Source: Pseudomonas fluorescens Q2-87 (GTDB taxonomy: Bacteria; Pseudomonadota; Gammaproteobacteria; Pseudomonadales; Pseudomonadaceae). Taken from it: 64,000 nucleotides of DNA. A program made the translations under genes and the position numbers. Location: NCBI RefSeq assembly GCF_000281895.1, contig NZ_CM001558.1:5336556-5400555 (forward strand). The letters are read 5' to 3'. The notes beneath the pieces were generated by a model. The model searched no databases, had not been told where the DNA came from, and saw nothing but the letters and a program-made list of their open reading frames with translations. Below, in pieces: positions 58,251-64,000 of the stretch (position 1 is the first letter of the stretch; each line of letters starts with the position of its first letter).

Positions 58251-59300
58251 TTACTCCTGGCTGCGCGTAGCGGATTGGTGAATGTGGATGATGTCGGAGA
58301 GGAGCGCGAAGGCGGTTTCGGTGCGGCCGGCGCCTGGGCCGGACACGGTGACGGCGCCGAGCAATTCGCTGGTGAACGACACGGCGTTGGTGGCGCCGCT
58401 GACGCTGGCCAGCGGGTGGTCGTTGTTCAGCAGGCGCGGTTCGACGCTGGCGCTGATGGCGCCGTCGGCGTTGCGGGTGGCGGCGCCGATGAGTTTCCAG
58501 CGGGCGCCGTCCTGGCGGGCTTTTTCGATGTCGTCCAAGCCCAGGGCGGAGATGCCGCTGCAGGCGACGTCGTTGATGGTGAGTTTGGCGTCGAGCAGTT
58601 CGTTGGCGAGGATGACGACTTTGAGGCGCACGTCATGGCCTTCGACATCGGCGGTTGGGTCGGCTTCGGCGTAGCCCAATTCCTGGGCTTTTTTGACCGC
58701 TTCGGCAAACCCGAGGCCGCCTTCCATGCAGGTGAGGACGAAGTTGGAGGTGCCGTTGAGGATGCCTTCGAAACCGGTGATTTCGCTGCCGGCCAGGGAC
58801 TGCTTGGCGAGGCGGATTACGGGGGTGCCGCTCATCACTGAGCCTTCGTATTCGAAGGCGACGTTGTTGCGCTGGGCCAGGGCTTTGAGCTCGGCGCCGT
58901 GCAGGGCGATGGGGCCTTTGTTGGTGGTGACCACGTGCTTGCCGCGCTCCAGGGCCCAGCGGCAGAACGAGGTGGCGGGCTCGCCGTCCACCGGGTTGGT
59001 GAAGGTGGCTTCGGCGATGATGTCGGCGCCGCAGTCTTTGATCACGGCTTCGTTGAGGGCTTCAGCGTGGCCGCCCGGCCATTGGGCGAAGACGCCTTTG
59101 GTCGCTGGCAGCTTGGCCAGCAGTGCGGCGTCCAGACCTTCGCGGCCGATGATCGAGCCGAGGAACAGGTCGGTCACGCCGACGATTTTCAGGGTGAAAC
59201 CCAGTTCGGTTTTCCAGCGGTCGTTGCGCTCGGCAATCAGTTGAGCCAATGCCCGGTTCACACCGCCGAAGCCGACCAGCGCCAGTTTGTATTCAGTCAT
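58251..59300 (-). CDS. homoserine dehydrogenase-like protein without ACT domain
   Basis: The 349-residue protein has the NAD(P)-binding start LALVGFGGVNRAL, the catalytic block VTTNKGPIALHGAEL and the signature ILNGTSNFVLTCMEGG with GYAEADPTADVEGHD. It lacks the C-terminal ACT regulatory domain of biosynthetic Hom. It may run in the catabolic direction, oxidising homoserine to aspartate semialdehyde for the next-door aldehyde dehydrogenase. A biosynthetic hom must lie elsewhere in the genome, which I cannot see. Confidence 0.8.
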   Translation of the reverse strand: MTEYKLALVGFGGVNRALAQLIAERNDRWKTELGFTLKIVGVTDLFLGSIIGREGLDAALLAKLPATKGVFAQWPGGHAEALNEAVIKDCGADIIAEATFTNPVDGEPATSFCRWALERGKHVVTTNKGPIALHGAELKALAQRNNVAFEYEGSVMSGTPVIRLAKQSLAGSEITGFEGILNGTSNFVLTCMEGGLGFAEAVKKAQELGYAEADPTADVEGHDVRLKVVILANELLDAKLTINDVACSGISALGLDDIEKARQDGARWKLIGAATRNADGAISASVEPRLLNNDHPLASVSGATNAVSFTSELLGAVTVSGPGAGRTETAFALLSDIIHIHQSATRSQE

Positions 59301-59482
59301 TTTTGTTATGCCCTTGATCCGGGGGATGGGTTTGTTGGGATCTAGGTTAGGGCCGTGGGGTGGGCAGTGAAATATGCCAATTTGCTCTATTTTATGGGCG
59401 TTTTGACCAGGGGTTGGGCAAGCTGTCAGGCCTGGAAAAAAGTCAATGAGGGTTGGCTTTGTAGGTCAGGCTGATGAGACCT

Positions 59483-59578
59483 ATGTGGCGAGGGAGCTTG
59501 CTCCCGCTCGGTTGCGCAGCGACCGCCTGAAAAGCGGGGGCTGCTGCGCAGCCCAGCGGGAGCAAGCTCCCTCGCCAC
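59483..59578. repeat. REP pair (GTGGCGAGGGAGC family)
   Basis: The element sits between the lrp gene and hom and splits the cluster into two likely transcription units: permease-lysR-thrC-like-lrp and hom-aldehyde dehydrogenase. Confidence 0.88.
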
Positions 59579-59594
59579 GGGGGGATGACTGGCT

Positions 59595-60032
59595 TTAGAC
59601 CACCGATGACAGCACGAACGAAGTCACGGTGTTTTCCACGCCCGGCAACGCGGAGATGTCCTTCCATACTTTGTGCACCCGCTCCGGACTGGCCGCGCCG
59701 ACGCGCAGCATCAGGTCGAACTCGCCGCTCATCACGTCGCACTGGAGCACTTCCGGCATGGCTTGCAGGACTTGCAAGACTTCGGCGCCGCGCATGCGGT
59801 CGTAGCGGTAGACGAAGATCACCGCGTTGATGTTTGAAGACGCTTGCCCGCCCTCCCCCGTGCGCACCGTGTAGCCCTGGATCGCGCCGTCGCGTTCGAG
59901 GCGTTCGATGCGTTGGCGCACGGCGTTGCGGGACAGGTTGACCTTGGCCGCCAGCTCGGCGTGGGCGGCGCGGGCGTTGAGGCGCAGTTCGGCGATGATG
60001 CGTTCGTCGAGGGGGTCGAGAATTCGCTTCAC
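59595..60032 (-). CDS. Lrp/AsnC-family regulator
   Basis: The 145-residue protein has an N-terminal helix-turn-helix (about residues 5-50, DERIIAELRLNARAAHAEL; LSRNAVRQRIERLERDG) and a C-terminal RAM/ligand domain (about 65-140). Lrp-type regulators respond to amino acids. It follows the threonine-synthase-like gene by 9 bases, and probably senses the pathway's amino acid. Confidence 0.9.
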   Translation of the reverse strand: MKRILDPLDERIIAELRLNARAAHAELAAKVNLSRNAVRQRIERLERDGAIQGYTVRTGEGGQASSNINAVIFVYRYDRMRGAEVLQVLQAMPEVLQCDVMSGEFDLMLRVGAASPERVHKVWKDISALPGVENTVTSFVLSSVV

Positions 60033-60041
60033 GGGGCCTCC

Positions 60042-61421
60042 TTACAGCGTGCCGAGCAGTTGATGGAGGGTGTCGAGGTCGTCCGGCTGGATGCGATGGA
60101 TTTGCGCCGGGCCATGCTCGGAAATTGGAGGCTGTTGCGCCGCAATGGTGATCCCCAGCTCGCCTAGCAGCGTCGCCGATTTGGCCGGGGAGATTTCCCC
60201 CAGGGTCACCATTGGCGCCACCAGGCTGCGCCGGTACAAGCGGGCCGCGAGCACGCCAGTGGCGGTGTGAGGATCGATGATGTAACCGGTGTCGCGGTAC
60301 AGTGAGGTGATTTCTTCCAGGGTCTGTTCATCGCTGACCGCGTAAGAGTCGATGATCATCCGCGCCTGCAACCAGAACTCGTTGGCGATGGTCATCTCGC
60401 CGCTGGTTTCGAAGGTGGCCATCAGCGCGCTCACCGCTTGGTCATCGTGCCCGTAGAGCTCCCAGAGAAATCGCTCCAGGTTGGAAAAGATCGACAGGTC
60501 CATGGCCGGCGACAAGGTCTTGTTGGCGCGCAACCGGGAGTAGTGATTCTTCGAAAACAACTGGTGCAGTGCGTCATTCTGGTTGGTCGCCACGATCATC
60601 TGGGTGATCGGCAAGCCCATCTTCTGCGCAATGTAGCCGGCGTAGACCTCGGCAAAACTTGCCGCCGGCACGCTGAAACCAATGGGGCGCTGGCCACCGC
60701 CCAGTTGCAGCACGGCGTGAAAATAAAACACCAGTTGCGCGAGCACGCTGACCCAGTTGCTGGAGTTGAAGCTGATCGCCTCGTGTCCGGCGCAGGGCCA
60801 GTCCCGGAACAAGCGGGTGACGAGGGTCTGGCATTCGTCGAAGCTGCCATCGACGGCAAACAGATGAACCCTGGGATGGGCGGCCGCTTGCAAATGCTGG
60901 AGTTGTTCGTGGGGTACGCCGGCCTCGGGATAAATCACCACGACGGCGGTTTCTTCGCAGTGTCTGAAAGCCTCGATGGCCGCCAGGCCGGTATCGCCGT
61001 TGGTGGCGCCGATCACCACGGCGCGACGCTGGTGTTTCTGCAAGAAGTATTGCACCAGTCGCGCCTGCAATTGGGCGGCGAAATCCTTCGAGGAACGGGT
61101 CGGTCCGTGGAACAACTCCAGCACCCACTCGTTGCGATCCACCTGATGCAGCGGCGCCAGGGAGCGGTGGCTGAACTGGCTGCCGGCCTCCTTGAGCACG
61201 CGCTTGAGATCGGCCTCAGGCATGGCTTCGCCCACAAACGGGCGCATGACCCGATAGGCCAGTTCGTCGTAGGCCAGGGTCGACCAGTTGGCGATGTCCT
61301 GGGGTTCGAACAGCGGCAGTTCGAGGGGCACGAACAGCCCGCCATCCTCGGCGATGCCAGACAGCACGACCTTTTCGAAATCGACCTGCACGGCCGAATT
61401 GCGGGTACTCACATAACGCAT
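60042..61421 (-). CDS. threonine synthase-like PLP enzyme with altered phosphate loop
   Basis: The 459-residue protein is a fold-type II PLP enzyme close to ThrC: N-terminal MRYVSTRN, ELFHGPTRSSKDF with the PLP lysine, NSSNWVSVLAQ and SPAMDLSIFSNLERFLWEL. Two motifs differ from ThrC. The PLP-phosphate loop expected as TGNFGD reads AASFAE, and ATSGDTG reads ATNGDTG. The fold and lysine are kept, so activity may be changed rather than lost. It lies between the LysR and Lrp genes in an operon. Confidence 0.75.
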   Translation of the reverse strand: MRYVSTRNSAVQVDFEKVVLSGIAEDGGLFVPLELPLFEPQDIANWSTLAYDELAYRVMRPFVGEAMPEADLKRVLKEAGSQFSHRSLAPLHQVDRNEWVLELFHGPTRSSKDFAAQLQARLVQYFLQKHQRRAVVIGATNGDTGLAAIEAFRHCEETAVVVIYPEAGVPHEQLQHLQAAAHPRVHLFAVDGSFDECQTLVTRLFRDWPCAGHEAISFNSSNWVSVLAQLVFYFHAVLQLGGGQRPIGFSVPAASFAEVYAGYIAQKMGLPITQMIVATNQNDALHQLFSKNHYSRLRANKTLSPAMDLSIFSNLERFLWELYGHDDQAVSALMATFETSGEMTIANEFWLQARMIIDSYAVSDEQTLEEITSLYRDTGYIIDPHTATGVLAARLYRRSLVAPMVTLGEISPAKSATLLGELGITIAAQQPPISEHGPAQIHRIQPDDLDTLHQLLGTL

Positions 61422-61437
61422 GCTTGGCTCCGGCCAT

Positions 61438-62328
61438 TTATTTGAAACGGTGTGCCTGTTCGACCAACCAGGTGGAAAACATCGCCGCGTCGGGGTGTTG
61501 ATCGGCCCCGGAACTGCGCACGAGGTAGAACGATTCGCTGGCTTCGATGCGCAGGGTGAAGGGCTCGATCAAGCGCCCGTCGCCGAGCATCTCATCGACC
61601 ATCGACGAGCGCGCCAGGGCAATGCCCTGCCCCAGCTCAGCCATGCGCAGGGTGGAAATCAGCGTGTCGAATTGCATGCCGGTGGAAGAGTCGACGGTGT
61701 CGGCGCCGACCCGGTTCAACCAATAACCCCAGCCCTCTTCGTAACCCAACACGTGCAGCAGCGGATGCCGCGCCACGTCCGCCGGCACCTTCAGCGGCGA
61801 GCTGGCCATCAGCGCCGGCGAGCACACGGGAAACAACGTGTCCCAGGTCAGTCGCTGTGAAACCAGGCCAGGCCATTGACCGTGGCCCCAGCGAATTTCC
61901 ATGTCGTCTTCGCCGTCCAGTTCCTTGACCCAGATGTTGCTGATGTAGCGAATGTCGACGTGGGGATGGGCCTGGCGAAAGCCCACCAGCTTGGGCGCCA
62001 GCCAATGGACGAAGAACGCCAGGCTGCCGCGCACCTTGATCGGCCGGTGTTTATGTTGGCCAAAGATTTCGTTGGTGCCGACTGCCAAGCGGGTGATCGC
62101 ATCCTGCACCACCGGCAGGTAAGCCTGGCCTTCTTCGGTCAGGCCCAGCCCTCGGGGCAAGCGCTTGAACAGCGCCACCCCGAGATGGCTTTCCAGTTGG
62201 CGGATCTGCTGGCTGACCGCACCTTGGGTCAAGAACAGTTCTTCGGCAGCGTGGGTGAAGTTCAGGCAGCGGGCCGACACTTCAAAGGCCCGCAGCCAGT
62301 TCAATGGAGGTAACGTCTTTTGCTTCAT
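61438..62328 (-). CDS. LysR-family transcriptional regulator (GcvA-like)
   Basis: The 296-residue LTTR has an N-terminal HTH (LNWLRAFEVSARCLNFTHAA; LTQGAVSQQIRQLESHLGVALF) and a substrate-binding domain that resembles GcvA/AmpR types (WGHGQWPGL, FPVCSPAL). It is transcribed in the same direction as the permease upstream and the thrC-like gene downstream (16-base gap), which suggests it controls the cluster. Confidence 0.9.
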   Translation of the reverse strand: MKQKTLPPLNWLRAFEVSARCLNFTHAAEELFLTQGAVSQQIRQLESHLGVALFKRLPRGLGLTEEGQAYLPVVQDAITRLAVGTNEIFGQHKHRPIKVRGSLAFFVHWLAPKLVGFRQAHPHVDIRYISNIWVKELDGEDDMEIRWGHGQWPGLVSQRLTWDTLFPVCSPALMASSPLKVPADVARHPLLHVLGYEEGWGYWLNRVGADTVDSSTGMQFDTLISTLRMAELGQGIALARSSMVDEMLGDGRLIEPFTLRIEASESFYLVRSSGADQHPDAAMFSTWLVEQAHRFK

Positions 62329-62373
62329 CCTACGGACCTCATTGACACCTCTTTTTGCCTGCCCCGTCGATGG

Positions 62374-63795
62374 CTAGAACGCATCGGACGGTTGGCCCAG
62401 GACGGCCATCGACAAGCGCCGCTCGCGGCTCCTGCGGGTAATGTAATACACGAAGTAACACCAGGCGATGAAGGGCAAGCCGAAGTACAGCGCCACGCGC
62501 TGCTCCGGGTCGAACGCGATGCCGACGCAGGCCAGGGCACAGCAAGCCAACGCTCCCAGCGGCACCCACGGATAACCGCGCACGCGGAACTTGAGGTTGC
62601 GTACATCACCGCCATTGGCGACGTAGTGGCGGCGAAACGCGATCTGGCTCGCGGCGATGCTCATCCACACCACCACCACCGCCAGGCCGGAGATCGACAC
62701 CAGCGCCAGGTAAATGGTGTCGGCGGCAAACACGCTGCTGAGCAACGAGGCGGCGCCGCCGGCCATGCTGACGATGATGGCGTTGAGCGGTGTGCCCATG
62801 CGGGTCAGTGAAGAGAATTGCTTGGGCAGGTGACCTTGGTCGCTGAGGGTCCAGAGCATCCGCGAGGCGGCGTACAGACCGGAATTGGCCGCCGACAACA
62901 AGGCGCTGATGATCACGAAGTTCATGATGTCGGCCGAATACGGAATGCCGATGTAGGTGAACACAGTGACGAAGGGGCTCTCGACGATCCCGGCCTGTTC
63001 GCGGGGCAGCAAGGTCGCCAGGACAAAAATGGTCCCCACGAAGAAGATCGCCAGGCGCAGCACCGTGGTGCGAATGGCGCGCGGCACGTTGCGTTGAGGG
63101 TCCTTGGTTTCACCGGCGGCGATGCCGATCAGTTCAGTGCCCGAGAAGGCAAACGAGACCGCCAGCAGCGTCATGGCAATCGGCATGAAGCCGGTGGGAA
63201 ACAATCCTTCGCGGGTGAAGTTGCTCAGTCCGATGCTGTGGGCCTGATCGATGTGCAGCAGGCCGAGGATGGCGCCACCGCCGATCAACAGGAACACCAC
63301 CACGGTCATCACCTTGACCAGGGACAACCAGAACTCGGTCTCGGCGAACAAGCGCACCGACACCACGTTGGTCAGGAACACCAGGCCCGCGAACAGCGCG
63401 CTCCAGATCCAGACCGGCGTGTCGGGAAACCAGCGCGACATGAGGATGCCCGCTGCGGTGAACTCGGAGCCGATCGCGACCGTCCAGGTCAGCCAATACA
63501 ACCACGCCACGGTGTAACCCGTGCCGGGCCCGAGGTATCGCGTGGCATAGGTGCTGAACGAGCCGGTTTCCGGCATCTGCACGGCCAGTTCGCCCAGGCA
63601 CATCATCACCATGTACACCATGAGCGCGCCGATGATGTAGGCGATTACCGCGCCCAAGGGCCCGGCTTGGTTGACGGTGTAGCCGGAGGTGAGAAACAGC
63701 CCGGTGCCAATGACGCCGCCCAACGCGAGCATGACGATATGGCGCGTCTGCATTTCCTGTTTGAAGCCGGTGTGTTGTTGTTCTTTTATGGACAT
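62374..63795 (-). CDS. amino acid permease (APC superfamily, MmuP-like)
   Basis: The 473-residue, 12-helix permease has [21 protein letters not shown] and [15 protein letters not shown]; overall it resembles E. coli MmuP, the S-methylmethionine transporter. Homoserine or a similar amino acid is possible from context. ATG 63795 is preceded by GAGAAC; an ATG four codons earlier (63807) is in frame. It heads the permease-lysR-thrC-like-lrp unit. Confidence 0.86.
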   Translation of the reverse strand: MSIKEQQHTGFKQEMQTRHIVMLALGGVIGTGLFLTSGYTVNQAGPLGAVIAYIIGALMVYMVMMCLGELAVQMPETGSFSTYATRYLGPGTGYTVAWLYWLTWTVAIGSEFTAAGILMSRWFPDTPVWIWSALFAGLVFLTNVVSVRLFAETEFWLSLVKVMTVVVFLLIGGGAILGLLHIDQAHSIGLSNFTREGLFPTGFMPIAMTLLAVSFAFSGTELIGIAAGETKDPQRNVPRAIRTTVLRLAIFFVGTIFVLATLLPREQAGIVESPFVTVFTYIGIPYSADIMNFVIISALLSAANSGLYAASRMLWTLSDQGHLPKQFSSLTRMGTPLNAIIVSMAGGAASLLSSVFAADTIYLALVSISGLAVVVVWMSIAASQIAFRRHYVANGGDVRNLKFRVRGYPWVPLGALACCALACVGIAFDPEQRVALYFGLPFIAWCYFVYYITRRSRERRLSMAVLGQPSDAF

Positions 63796-63807
63796 GGTTG
63801 TTCTCAT

Positions 63808-64000
63808 GAAAGTTGTTAGGGCGCGCCGTTACGTCTGCGATAAGTCATAAGGCAGAGTCAGAACGCGTCGCCGCTAAGTTTTATTATTATTCCTATTCAT
63901 GAACGCCCCACTGACAGCCTTGTCGTGGGGTATCACCGGTGAAACTTCAGTTCGCGGTCGCGGTGCGTGCGTGATGCGTGGAGGGTTGTTTGTTGGCCGG
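63808..64000. other. intergenic region at the window edge
   Basis: No gene is supported upstream of the permease in the last 190 bases. The segment is AT-richer near 63870-63900 and likely holds the promoter of the permease unit, but I see no clear -35/-10 pair. Confidence 0.4.

Overview
The window is a chromosomal segment of a fluorescent Pseudomonas, most likely of the P. fluorescens group. The evidence is the conserved order miaB-ybeZ-ybeY-corC-lnt / leuS-lptE-holA / proA-nadD-rsfS-rlmH-mrdA-rodA-mltB-rlpA-dacA-ybeD-lipB-lipA, high-GC codon usage, and many intergenic REP elements of two families (cores GTGGGAGCGGGCTTGC and GTGGCGAGGGAGCTTGC). The species cannot be fixed from this sequence alone.

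Layout. 1-13.4 kb is housekeeping: tRNA modification (miaB), RNA and ribosome maturation (ybeZ, ybeY), lipoprotein acylation (lnt), leuS, LPS export (lptE), DNA polymerase III delta (holA), the ribosome-rescue gene arfA with an intragenic hairpin, and a lytic transglycosylase. 13.4-15.2 kb holds ldcA and a large non-coding inverted repeat containing REPs and two simple tandem repeats. 15.2-26.7 kb, all on the minus strand, is the lipoate, cell-wall elongation and NAD/proline block. 26.9-36.4 kb mixes DNA repair (mpg), a DedA-PAP2 fusion, lrgAB, a MORN-repeat lipoprotein with a caspase-fold C13 peptidase domain, ubiX and mpl. 36.7-44.8 kb is the ethanolamine catabolism locus (eatR, exaC, eat, eutB, eutC), with two well-matched sigma-54 promoters and no microcompartment genes. 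44.9-48.7 kb has a frameshifted acetyltransferase, dedA, mtfA, ppa and an S24-type repressor.

Accessory region. 48.8-56.8 kb is visibly less GC-rich in part and looks acquired. It carries a three-gene set (HNH endonuclease, MazG-like nucleotide pyrophosphohydrolase, PD-(D/E)XK nuclease fused to an SF1-type DUF2075 helicase) that resembles an anti-phage system. It also carries two paralogous DUF6124 genes, each preceded by what I read as a C4-type antisense RNA whose pairing segments differ between the copies but covary within each copy. A small membrane protein and a levansucrase (lsc) follow. A 41-bp copy of the 3' end of the downstream aldehyde dehydrogenase gene sits 3.6 kb away, as if this piece had been inserted at that gene's 3' end.

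56.8-63.8 kb is a minus-strand cluster: permease, LysR regulator, a threonine-synthase-like enzyme with an altered PLP phosphate loop, an Lrp regulator, a homoserine dehydrogenase lacking an ACT domain, and an aldehyde dehydrogenase. I infer a possible route for uptake and oxidation of homoserine (or a relative) through aspartate semialdehyde. No tRNA, rRNA, CRISPR array, integrase or transposase was found.
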